Assembly: GCA_902728285.1 (NCBI GenBank) | Contig: CACVBU010000143.1 | Location: forward strand, 62,001-126,000 | DNA from: Clytia hemisphaerica | Taxonomy: Eukaryota > Cnidaria > Hydrozoa > Leptothecata > Clytiidae | DNA length: 64,000 bases | Direction of reading: 5' to 3' | Shown: piece by piece, positions 32,934-43,406 of the stretch | Layout of the letters: every line of letters begins with the position of its first letter | Position numbering within the stretch: the stretch's first letter is position 1 | The notes under the pieces: model-generated | Databases searched by the model: none | What the model was told of the DNA's origin: nothing | The model's input: the letters and a program-made list of their open reading frames with translations, nothing else | Made by a program: the position numbers and the translations under genes

Positions 32934-33830
32934 ATCTGTTTCCCAGATTCGTTTTCGATCTGTTGGTCAGAAGTTTCAATAACCTCATTTCTATTCTAGA
33001 AATTATAATCTGTTTCTCCTCAAAAACCAAAGCTTTAATCTTAAACTGTCCTCCCTAGAAAGTTTGATATGTTTTTCCACAAGGTATTGTGGATCTGTTT
33101 CCCTCCTTTAGAATCTTAGAAATATTTATCTGTTTTCCCGTGCTTGTTTGTGCTTGATACTGCTTGATATCTGTTTTCCCTTAGAAAATTCACTTTGTTT
33201 CCAGCCAATGCAATGTCATTTTTTTTGGCTGTTTCCCAGCAATATATTTGATGATGATATGAGCCCTCCCCATTGGGGAATGAATCCTACTTACCAAGTA
33301 GAAATTCCTCCTTCACGTCAGAACGCTTATCGTGCAGCAAAATTTCAAAACAAATGAGCTACGCAGCTCTACTTACCTTTTTTGTTTTGTTTTTGTATTT
33401 CGTAAGTTTTCAGGTTTGTTTTGATAACTATTTTAATGACCAGGCAGGTCATTGCAAGTTACCTGATCTATGGTATGCAATCTACTAAAAATTTTGATCT
33501 GTTTCCCAATGATGACCTTATCAGCTGGAGCTTAACCTGATAACAGCTGGTCATAATTTTCATACAGACACGGTAAACCTCTCAATACGCTTGAAAATTA
33601 ACCATCTGAGGAAGATAGTCCTCCCACGGAAAACTCTACAACAAGAATCTTGTTGTGTGCCGGAAAGTCAAAAACTAAATTCTCCTGATATGGCACCCTC
33701 TTTCACTCAACTTTGTTGTCATTCCTCAGCGCGGTGGGCAGAAAACGATCACAATCTGATCTTCTCTGGTTACTGGAGTGGGAAACAAATGATTGTAAGA
33801 AAATCATCCTTCCTATAAATTCTGATCTGT
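32934..33830 (+). repeat. Degenerate ATCTGTTTCCC repeat tract
   Basis: ATCTGTTTCCC or a close variant recurs near 32934, 33008, 33092, 33128, 33170, 33497 and 33816. A decayed M1 copy (about 33285-33465) is embedded. Spacing is irregular. No protein is encoded. Confidence 0.45.
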
Positions 33831-34061
33831 TTCCCAATTTTACGGGTAAAAGCTATCTACCTGCGCCAAGCTTTAAAACAAGCAGCAAAATATCATAAAC
33901 TAGACTGAAACAATTTAACGCTTGGATTCCCATGCTAGAATCCTTGTAGGGGCACCCGTTAGGGTTGAGAGCCTTTAGAATTAAGGTCTGTAACTTACAC
34001 ATTACAAGTATTTGTGAATGACACCACTCTGCTGTGTCTTGGTGACGCAAGCGGTTAGGTG

Positions 34062-34988
34062 CAGGGCTGCAAATAAATATTTTTAGTCAATCGGACATCA
34101 TGTCCGACAGAAATGAAATCCTGTCGGTCAAACTCAAAAACCTGTCGGTCATTCAGTGTATATTTTTTTTAAAGTTACGGAGAAAGCGAGTAGGAAAAAT
34201 AAAAGTTACCTTTGAACAGTTTGTTACTGTATACAAAAATTGATTCGATAAAAGTGATCTTAGATCTTAGACCCTTGGAAGTTACGAAGAAAGCAAGTTG
34301 ATAAAAGTTAACTTAGAAACACTCTTAAAATAAGTTAAGAAGAAAGCGAGTTGATAAAAGTTAACTTAGAAACACTCTTGAAAGTTATGAAGTAAGCAAG
34401 TTGATAAAAATGGTCTTAAAATAACTCTTGAAAGTTACGAAGAAAGCGAGTCGATAAAAGTTTAACTTTGAAACACCCTTGAAAGTTACAAAGAAAGCGA
34501 ATTGATAAAATTGATCTTAGAAACAATCTTGAAAGTTATGAAGAAAGCGCAGTCGATAAAAGTTAACTTTGAAACACCCTTGAAAGTTACAAAGAAAAAG
34601 CAAATCGATAAAAGTGATCTTAGAAACAAGGAAACAAGTAACCTACTAAGAAAGCAAGTTGACAAAAGTAATTTAGAAACACCCTTAAAGGAGTTACAAA
34701 GAAAGTGGGTTGATAAAAGTGGCCTTAGAAACAAAGAAAGTAACGAAGAAAGCAAGTCGATAAAAGTTAACTTAGAAACACCCTGAAAGCTACAAAGGAA
34801 GCAAGTATTAAAAGAATAGGCTAAGTAAGAGACAGGGGTGTAAGAGATTTATTTTCAACTCTCAAGTTAATGGTTTATTTCTTTTTTCATTCGGACATCA
34901 TGACCGACACAAAAGATTTTCAGTCGGTCATTCAAATAGCTTTTTCAGTCGGACATTGACCGATGACCGACGCTTATTTGCAGCCCTG
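34062..34988. mobile_element. hAT-like element with 6-bp TSD and internal minisatellite
   Basis: TAGGTG at 34056-34061 and 34989-34994 flanks ends CAGGGCTGCAAATAA and its complement. Just inside both ends are inverted CGGACATCATG and GTCCGAC motifs. The interior is a tandem array. It inserted into a tRNA-like SINE head. Confidence 0.75.
34170..34800 (+). repeat. About 50-bp tandem array inside the hAT-like element
   Basis: About 12 units with the core GAAAGTTACGAAGAAAGCGA, then GTTGATAAAAGTTAACTT, then AGAAACACTCTT. Units vary by substitutions and short indels. The open frames on both strands here are artefacts of a repeat length near a multiple of three. Confidence 0.8.
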
Positions 34989-35094
34989 TAGGTGTATGGC
35001 TTGTAATCCAAGATTGCATTTGGTGGTTCAAACTATTTCACCGGTACGGGCCAATCATACCACTCACCCTCACCCTCACCACTCACACTCAGCA

Positions 35095-35245
35095 ACAACT
35101 GTTGATACTGTTGATTTTGCGGATGACCTCACATTTTGTTGCTGAGGCCATTCATCATTCAGTTTTCTGAAAATCACTCTCTGGAAACTATAGTTTTTCA
35201 GGTTGGCCTTTTTTGCAATGAGGGTAAAACTGAGGTGATGTGTTC
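35095..35245 (+). pseudogene. Reverse transcriptase remnant
   Basis: TVDFADDLTF followed, after a frame change, by FQVGLFCNEGKTEVM corresponds to the catalytic ADD motif and the following K-TE-M helix of LINE reverse transcriptases. Only about 50 codons remain and both flanks are unrelated. It differs from the other three LINE fragments in the window. Confidence 0.55.
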
Positions 35246-35651
35246 TTCACAATAGCAAAAACCACAAGTTTATTTTTCGGATCAAGTATGCCAGAATAGT
35301 GTCAGGACATCTAGGCAACCTTTTAGGGTTGGGTATGGGTGTGGTTTGGGTGTAGTTGTCTATCAGATTGGCTAGGAATTGGGTTATTATCCAGTGCCGT
35401 AGGAAGCATTTTCATATTGGGGGGGCTGAAGTTTAGTGACACCGCGAGGGCCAACCATGGTTTGGCCCGAGGGGGGAAATTTTGAAAATTTGAGCTCTAG
35501 ATTGCTTAAAAATACACTCAAAACATGCACATAAAGACAATTATGACAAATTAAAAAAGAAAAACTTTGCATTTTGCAAAATAACCATTTTTGAAAAAAT
35601 TATTGGGGGGGGCTCGAAACAAGCATTCTTTTGTGATTTTCTCTTAATATA

Positions 35652-35765
35652 AGTAAGTAAGTAAGTCTGCGACCGCAGTCGGAGGCGACCCGAAGGCTCC
35701 TCTTTCGATAGCTATCTACCCGAAGGTAGGGGAGGGCGCCACTCTTTCTCCCTGGATTTCTCCAC
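35652..35765 (-). mobile_element. 5'-truncated retrotransposon 3' end with 12-bp TSD
   Basis: TCTCTTAATATA at 35640-35651 and 35766-35777 brackets 114 bp. On the minus strand it ends in an ACTTACTTACT tail. Its body holds GACCGCAGTCGGAGG and ACCCGAAGG...CTACCCGAAGGTAGG hairpin motifs. A variable-length TSD with a simple-repeat tail indicates LINE-type insertion. It could be a LINE end or a SINE. Confidence 0.7.
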
Positions 35766-35777
35766 TCTCTTAATATA

Positions 35778-36837
35778 GTCTGCTCTGTAGTGTGTACAAT
35801 ATTTATAAATAGGCGTCAGAAACATTATCCTGGCATGAGTCTGTGGCGCAGTGGTCAGTGGTTAGAGCGTTGGGTTGCTGATCATCAGAACTTTGCATTT
35901 TTAAAGGGTTTCCAATCCCACTGGTGACAATCTTTCTGAAAGTCATTCAAACTGTTCAAAAACATAGAAAATAACTTACAAACAAAGTCCCAATCAGAAA
36001 AACTACCAACTAGAGACTTAAGTATGAAATAAGCCCAGATGTATCTCTCTCCATTGTGAAGAAGCCACAACCTAGAATTGAATTTTTCTGTATATTCTGA
36101 ATACGTTGGTTCTTTGAAATCTTTAGGCAATGTAAACATCAAAAGACTCTTACATCAACGATTCTAAACAAGACTTCAATATTAAGAAATCTCTTGCATG
36201 GAAAGCCCGCAACAAACCCAACTAAATTTAGAAGTCCAACCTCGATAAGAAAATAAGATGCAAACTTTTAAAACCTTAATTGAACCTTTCCTTCTTTATG
36301 GGTCCGGACTAGGGCAATGGAAAAGAGTATTGAAGGGTTTTACACAAAATTGCTAAAGAACGTGCAATTTATTGCAATTTATACGTGAAATTAATAACAA
36401 CCTATCTCGTTTTTCACACATCTTCACCAGTAGAATTTAGAAAGGCTGCGATTTGCAGGTCAAAAGAAGAAATAAAGTCTCTAAACTTCTATTCTGGTCA
36501 CCATATGGCACAATAAGATAAAAAATAGTTACACTTTTAATTCACTACACAGTAGATCTATCTCGATGTTATGAAATAAAAGATTGATTCAAATTATCTT
36601 CAAAATTTTATTTAATTCAGCACAAGATCTCAAAACGAAACGTCTTCTGTTCCAGATTCGCCTTCAATACAAACATTCGTTATAAAAACAACGCTAGGAA
36701 TTACAATTATGCCCAGTAAAAGCTTAGGGTTCATTACGCATATTACCTAAGATACTCTTGTGTTCCGCTAAAGTCTATCTATATAATGATATTTTTATGA
36801 TAAAAATGTTTCTAAACAGATAAAATAATAAAGGAGG
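35778..36837. other. Intergenic stretch before the mitochondrial-protein gene
   Basis: A tRNA-like A-box fragment (TGGCGCAGTGGTCAG, then TTAGAGCG) lies at about 35840-35870. I see nothing else supportable, and no clear TATA box before 36838. Confidence 0.4.
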
Positions 36838-39800
36838 ATGGCTTTTCACAAAACTCTAACATGCTTGAGGACTATCCACCCTACATCGGATATTTTTCTT
36901 GTTGGTAAGTCTTTCATTCTATTCCTTTTTTTCTTTTTTTATCTTGTCTGACCTGGTCTGACCAGTACAAATCCTGACAGTATAGTAGCTCCCATAAAAT
37001 ATAAGTACCAATCATTTTCACCGAACTCGATCCTTATCCGCACCATTTACTTCAAAACCAAAAAACCATTATCTTATCTCTAATTCAATACTATCATGAG
37101 TCTCTTGTGTATGTCTGATAATGTGAAATTAATCGAAGGTTCTTAAAGGTCTTTTGACGACGAAGCAATTGATTAGAGAGAAAGTGTTTGTTGTTTTTGA
37201 ATGTTGAATTATGTTTATGGTGAAAAGCAACATCTAACATGTTTCAGCCTTACAGCTTTCATTTTCAAAACTGGTGGAATTTAAACTTTCTTTCCCTTTC
37301 ATTTCCCATCAGCCAAATCATTTTCAACGTCCAGTATAGCATACAAGAAAACACCACACACTGTTGGTGTCATGTCATGGGTGAAAGCCAACAAAAGAAG
37401 GAAACATTTAGAGAAGAAAATGAAGGAGAAACCAAGGGAAGACCACCAGATTGTGAAAGAACACATCTTAGAAAGAATGGAACCAGAGATTGAATTTTTG
37501 ACCAGCAGTAGAGTAAAGACACGAATGAATGAAGAAGTCATGAACAGAAACTCCACTGAGTAAGATTTCAATTAAAATGTTTTGTTAACACCAAGCCGAA
37601 ATTATTTTTGATTGCTTTAAAATGGGTTAAGTGCAATCAGAAGGGTCAAACTAGTTTTCATAAAGCAAAAACTAGCTTTGAAAATCATTTCCTGGCACAT
37701 TAACTCCTTGACGTTCTCAAAAAGCTAAAAAATCACATTTTAAAGATTTTTCAATGCTTAAAATTTTGAATCGAATTATGTTGGCTTTGGTGATAGCTAG
37801 CCAGATTTTTGAATTAGGTCCTCAATCAAAACTACTGGCAGCCGAAAAAATCGTTCCTGAGAGAACAAAATTTCGCTCAAGATGACGAGGGTTAATCCTT
37901 TTAAATTTTATTACTCTAAACCTTCTTGACGTTATTCACTTTTCCTGCACAGAAAAATATACCTAGTTACATTGTCTACTCAGATTTATTCAGCCAAAAC
38001 TTTCCTATTTAATCATTGAGGTCAAGGATCAATGAATTATGTTTATTGTTTTATGTTTTGGTTTCTTTTAGACCAACAGTATTTTTATCAAAAGACAGAC
38101 AAACCATCATCTGCTACCATCCACCACCACCCTCTCTCCCTGAACAATTTACTAAGGTCTGTAGTAAGTGCATAAGCAGAGTACTCATGTCAATCTGTCT
38201 ACAATTCTGCAACTGATAGAACCTTTTTACAGTACAGTACCTTTCGATATGATGATTATGAGAAGGACTTTGTAAAACAAAGTTTTCATAGTTGCAAATT
38301 TTGAGGAGCCATTCCGCATGTTGACTACGAACGTAATTCCTTTTACACGTTACGAAAGCAGAGTCTAGAAATGCTTTTGCTTATTCCAAAGTTTACTCCA
38401 CTGCCATTCTTCTTGAAAGATTGGAGACATCTCTATGTGTGCTATCAAAGGGTGCAGCATAGGGTCGTTTCACGCCTAGGCCGCCTACTGTTTATCCAAA
38501 CAAAAGTACACGTGGTGTAGTCTGGTAGTATGAACGCAAGTATGGCTTTTCACGACGTACACAGTATCTGCAATTTAGGTTTACTTTTTAACATTTTTTT
38601 TTTCAGAGAGCAACTGCCTCCAAGAAACTTGGCTTGACATCTGCAGTATTTGAACATTTCCAAGACAGTCTTACCGATGATCAAGTATATTTCTCAATTT
38701 TTCTTGTCTTAATAAATATATTTTTTATTTACGTGGATTTGATTTAGGTTACTTGTCTGACAACTTTTATATTTTTATAGCTTTTCATATAGTAATGCGT
38801 GCCTGCCAATAATTTCATTTCATTTAACTCCTTTTTCTTAATGATTTATAGTGATCAGTTTTCTTCTCATTGATTCAAAGCTTTGTAATGATTGAAATAA
38901 ATGTCAGAAAATTGACTCATCAATACAACATATTTTGTTAAATTTACATGATTCACAAGCGAGTCTTTTTAATTTTTCAGATCCAAGAAGCGAAGAATCT
39001 CCGTGAGCAGGATCCTGTATTATGGAGTGCAAATGCTCTAGCTGTTCTTATGCAAGCCACACCTCAAACAATCAAGTAAAGATTATAAAAACTTAAAGAA
39101 AAAATTGCTACTAAAGTCTATTCCAGATATAATGGGCAGTGGAAACAAGAATGCCTGTAACTTTTGATAGTTTTTTTTGCTTGTTTTAAAAAATCAAAAG
39201 CACTATTTGAATATATTTTTAGTTGAAAAATTCGCGATTTTTAGCGGTTAAATATGCAGTTGCAAAAATTGAGCTTTTTTTCTACTTATGCTACAACGTT
39301 TATTTTTACACAAGTGGTAGTTAAAACTTAGGTTAAGAAGGTTGTGATATTTCAATGCAAACGGAAATATTCTTTCGGAAGATATTGGACCCGAAATAGC
39401 TAGCACTTTTCTGTGAAATATCAAATCTCCAAATTCTTACTAAAAACGGGGGTTATGTTATCTTTTTTGAACAGTGTAATTAAAAGTTGGAAAATGTTAA
39501 GTTTTAATAAAATGCATTGGTATTATCGGTATCATTGATTATTTCGAAACGAAGTGAAATTAAAGTATGATTGTTTTATTGAAACGATAAGCATATTGAA
39601 CTTATATTGCCTTTGTTTTTTTTAAGTAATCAAAGAACTTTGCTAATTCCCAGCACAGTTTGGCTACGAGGTCATTATCGTAAAAATATCGTAAAATGTG
39701 TTATGATTGAAAAACTGTTTTATCATGACTAATCTCGTTTTTATTAAAAATTAGGAGATTTAATGTTTCATAGAAAAGTGCTAGCAAGGGGTATTTCAGG

Positions 39801-42800
39801 TCCCATTTCTTCCAAAGGACTTTTCCGTTTGCCTTGAAATTTTTTAAACAACTTTCTTAACCTCATGACTAATCTCGTTTTTATTAAAAATTTGGAGATT
39901 TAATGTTTCATAGAAAAGTAAGGTTGAACTACCTAAGGTTGAACTACCACTGGTGTAAAAATGAACGTTGTAGCATAAGTAGGAAAAAGCTTAATTTTTG
40001 CAACTGCATATTTAACCGCTAAAAATCGCGAATTTTTCAGCCAAAAATACATTCAAATATAGCGCTTTTGATTCTCTAAAACAAGCAAAGAAATTTTCGA
40101 AATTATATCGGACTATCAAGAGTTAAAGTCATTCTTGTTTCGACTGCCTATTATATCTGGATACACTTTAGAATCTTTTTCACTTGTGATACTCGTGATA
40201 CTTGTTTCTTAAAATATTTGTAGCTTGAGTGAAATAAAGTTTCTGCACTGCATTACTGGTTTAAACTCTAAACAAACACAATAATTAAGACAAGAAGGAA
40301 ATGGTGTAATTTACTTTGATCTTCCTTTTCTCTAATTCTCTCAAGAATAATCCTGACTTCTAATTTTGATCTTTAAAAAAAATTTAGCTCCAAATAACAC
40401 AAGACAGACAGACAGTCAAAACACTCCTGCCTCTGTGACCCAGTGGGATCCACCCCACTCGTCACCCCAGTGAAAAATATTCCCAAAAATCGCCCATTTT
40501 TTCACCCCAGTAGATAAATCACTCACCCCAATGGAATGCTGTAACTGAAAATGACCCCATTGAAAGATACGAAGAATCCGCACATACCCCACTCAAAATT
40601 TTATGATTTTGACGTACCCCAGTAGAATTCTCACATCAAAAGGTTCACCCCACTAGAATCTCCCCTTCTCTTATGGAATCAACTTTTTGAATTAACGAAA
40701 TGCACAAAAAGGCTCAATTTTTTTTGCTCCCTTCGCTCGCAATCAAAACTGTATAATTTGTCCATATCACCGTGTCGTCAAAAGTAGTAGCAAGTTATGA
40801 TCTAAACAGATGGTCTAAAATATATCCGATATGTATGAAAGTCCTTATCTTTAATAAAAAGGCAAGAGCAAAATATTTTTCCGTTTTTCAGTCAAGCTTT
40901 TCTCAAAAAATAGGTCGGTCGTGGGTTGATCATTCAAGTTCGTAAATCAGAACCGAAAATAATGATGACCTTCAGGTAGGCTTGATGACTAGAGAAAAAA
41001 TGATGAATATGCAAGTTGCTGGGTTAAATAAAAATGAAGCATGAAAACTTTGATAGGACATGAATAAATTAATTGAAATTGTTTTTGTTTTTTTCATTTT
41101 TCAAAGTTGCAAAATTCGTAAAAAAGGAGTGATTTTAGCCTACAAAAGAGAGTCAAAAATCTAAAATTTTCCCCGTCGGCGCAAACCATGGTTGCCCCTC
41201 CTTAGTCACTACATCTTAAAACACTACATTTTAAAATTATGTTCATAGTCTCCATTACTTTCAGAGAAATGTTCTTACAGACTCCACTTTTACTTTATCC
41301 ATAGAACATACCAGTATGAGTATATGAGAAAATCCTTTTAATTTACGCAGTTAATTCTAGTCAGTAGGGCAAAGTCTCCCGATTGGGAGACAACCCTGTA
41401 TCGAACTCCGTGGCTGCGTGAATTCGCGGAAAAATATTTTTGCTTGGAAAAGCTTATGAACAATTTTCAAAGTAGAATATTTTAAAATTTTGTTGGTCAA
41501 TTTTAAAATCATTCGGTCAAAAGTGGAAAAATTCATTTATCTTTCCATTGATCCATTTTTTAGCTTCCCCTCTTGCCCCAATTTCCCCCCTTTTTCACTT
41601 CAAGATTTACGCTGTATGGACGTTGAATGAATGTCGCTCTTGCAAAATCGTTTCCCCTTCGGGAGGCGTCTCCCAAGCGGGATTCGTCTCCCGATCGAGG
41701 TATATTGCCCTATTGTTAGTAATGGATAATGTTTCGTGTTTTTATGATTTAAAGTCTTATACCTCACCCTTTCAACGCAGTTGAAAAATATATTCCCTAT
41801 CAGTAGCCTCAGATAGTGTAACAACGACTCCGCACTACATTTCATAATTTAACATTTGACTAGCACTGCTAGCTACTCTACCTCAGAATAAACTTTCAGA
41901 AAGATTTTCTTCACCCCAGTGATAATCAAGCAAAAATTAGTCACCCCACTCAATTTTTTGGGAAATATCTAGGGGAATTTCAGATTTTTCACATCCCACC
42001 CCACTGGATGTTTCACACCGCCCACTGGGGTACAGAGACAGGAGTGTGTCAAATACCCAATAAACAAACGGGACAATCTTCCTTGCAAAAGTTGTTTAGA
42101 ATGATTTCGTTTTTATTTTCAGTGAGCATATACCATTAACACGCGACCAGTCGAGTATTGTTCGCGCGGAAAAAGAACTTTACGGAACAATGTCTGTCAA
42201 CAATCGAAAGAAATTCAAGGATTTGCAAGTCTGGGTATGATGAATCTACTGTTAAGTTTGGTTGTAAAACTCATGAAAGTTAGAAAAAGTCTTGTACGGA
42301 GCTAATGATAAACTCTTTCTAACTTTCCGAAGCTTTAATTCTGATTGTGAATCAGAATATCACAACCAAGAGGTCTTTAGCCATTATTTTCAGTGAGCAT
42401 ATACCATTAACACGCGACCAGTCGAGTATTGTTCGCGCGGAAAAAGAACTTTACGGAACAATGTCTGTCAACAATCGAAAGAAATTCAAGGATTTGCAAG
42501 TCTGGGTATGATGAATCTACTGTTAAGTTTGGTTGTAAAACTCATGAAAGTTAGAAAAAGTCTTGTACGGAGCTAATGATAAACTCTTTCTAACTTTCCG
42601 AAGCTTTAATTCTGATTGTGAATCAGAATATCACAACCAAGAGGTCTTTAGCCAATAGCGAGTTTATGTATTCGAGATAAATCGAAGTTGACGGTATAAA
42701 AGTTGATGTCGCCAAAATCGCCATCCACTCTGCTCGACAACGTTAAAAAACCCCGACATACCGTGTCGTCTGTTTAGGTGAGCAAAGGCGATATAGAGCA

Positions 42801-43406
42801 GTACATCAACTATCGACTTTGTTTTACGTCGACTTCACTTACCGTCGCTCTCGATATCTTCCGATACATAAACTCGCTAATATCCCGGGCAAGGACTTCT
42901 TTCTGGAATAATCCATCTAATGCAGATTCCTAAATCTCCACAGCAAATTCTAGGGAGGGTATGCAATCTTCGTAAGGTTAACGGTCCGCTTTGATAGATT
43001 TCCCATCAAAATGGGTGAATTTAAATTTTTTAAGCTTTTGAGTGCAGAGTTTGGCTTAAAGTTAAACCTTCGCACCAAACTATACGCCAATCATGATCAA
43101 GACATTATAACCAAGTAACTTTCGCAAAACAACGAATTGTTTTGGCTGAACAATCAGCTCAGATCATCACATTCGCTACACCTCTTAAGAGCAGAGCGTA
43201 GTGCTGAAAAATTCCCCTAGCAACCAAATTTCAATCGGTTGCTGTGATTGAATGATTCTGAATGAGAAAAATAATTTTTACACAATTTCACTTATTAGGA
43301 GCGCATGAAATATGTCAATGAAACGAGAGATGAGAAATTTGCACATTGGTATCAGAATTTCAACAAAAAATCTTCAGTCAAAGCACCTGTACCTCCTAAG
43401 CGGTAA
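36838..43406 (+). CDS. Putative mitochondrial ribosomal protein, MRP-L20/mL58-like (263 aa, seven exons)
   Basis: Exons: 36838-36904, 37313-37559, 38072-38156, 38607-38684, 38981-39075, 42123-42234, 43299-43406. All introns are GT...AG and phases agree throughout (1, 2, 0, 0, 2, 0), giving 264 codons with no internal stop. The N-terminus (MAFHKTLTCLRTIHPTSD, then FSTSSIAYKK) is basic, with a mitochondrial-presequence look. A lysine-rich coiled segment follows (KRRKHLEKKMKEK). Exon 3 encodes TIICYHPPPPSLPEQFTK, and exons 4-5 LTDDQIQEAKNLREQDPVLW and ALAVLMQ. The (I/V)I.Y.PPP..P block followed by an I..LR..DP..W...LA block is the pattern I associate with fungal MRP-L20 (mL58). The CYHP motif alone also resembles metazoan mL42. 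Family assignment is from memory of patterns; the exon structure is much firmer. Intron 5 (3 kb) carries two transposons. Confidence 0.75.
39121..40161. mobile_element. mariner-like foldback element in intron 5
   Basis: TA dinucleotides flank it (39119-39120 and 40162-40163), though the ends are one base out of register. The arms start CCAGATATAAT(G/A)GGCAGT and pair over about 200 bp (GCGATTTTTAGCGGTTAAAT; ATGCTACAACGTT). Inside, CATGACTAATCTCGTTTTTA occurs twice in direct order (near 39725 and 39865). It is non-coding. Confidence 0.65.
40421..42047. mobile_element. TIR element with 6-bp TSD in intron 5
   Basis: GTCAAA at 40415-40420 and 42048-42053 flanks ends ACACTCCTGCCTCTGT and the complement of ACACTCCTGTCTCTGT. 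Both ends go on with CACCCCAGTGG/CACCCCACT motifs repeated every 30 bp or so, forming subterminal arrays in opposite orientation. A second TIR element lies inside (41367-41710). No transposase is seen. Confidence 0.7.
41367..41710. mobile_element. Nested small TIR element
   Basis: TA flanks GGGCAAAGTCTCCCGAT on the left and ATCGAGGTATATTGCCC on the right. GTCTCCC/GGGAGAC motifs recur inside both ends. The match is imperfect, so the boundaries are moderate. Confidence 0.45.
42113..42383 (+). repeat. 271-bp tandem duplication, unit 1 (contains exon 6)
   Basis: Identical by eye to unit 2 (42384-42654). It contains the 3' end of the acceptor (TTATTTTCAG), the 112-nt exon, the donor GTATGA and about 150 bp of intron. 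TTATTTTC at the junction suggests short homology at the breakpoint. Confidence 0.9.
42384..42654 (+). repeat. 271-bp tandem duplication, unit 2
   Basis: It directly abuts unit 1 and ends next to the TA-flanked MITE at 42658-42877. The polypyrimidine context upstream differs (CTTTAGCCATTATTTTCAG instead of TTTCGTTTTTATTTTCAG). Confidence 0.9.
42394..42505 (+). other. Second copy of exon 6 (exon 6b)
   Basis: Same 112 nt and same splice sites as 42123-42234. The exon enters in phase 2 and leaves in phase 0. Used instead of exon 6 it gives the identical protein; spliced after exon 6 it would begin with TGA, an immediate stop. The two copies can therefore only be used alternatively, or joint inclusion would yield a nonsense-mediated-decay substrate. 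Confidence 0.75.
42658..42877. mobile_element. mariner-like MITE in intron 6
   Basis: TA flanks (42656-42657 and 42878-42879). The ends are GCGAGTTTATGTAT and ATACATAAACTCGC. It is 220 bp and non-coding. AGCGAGATTATGTATCGG near 47709 is a related end. Confidence 0.7.

Larger units (their letters stand above)
34040..35062 (+). repeat. tRNA-like SINE head split by a hAT-like element
   Basis: GGTGACGCAAGCGGTTAGGTG (ending 34061) continues after the insertion as TATGGCTTGTAATCC, then GGTGGTTCAAACTATTTCAC. The rejoined order resembles a tRNA A box and B box region (GGTTCAAACT). A CACCCTCACC simple repeat follows at about 35065-35090. Confidence 0.5.

Noticed and set aside
34486-34786. Overlapping open frames of about 90 codons on both strands
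   Set aside because: Both are translations of the tandem array inside a hAT-like element.
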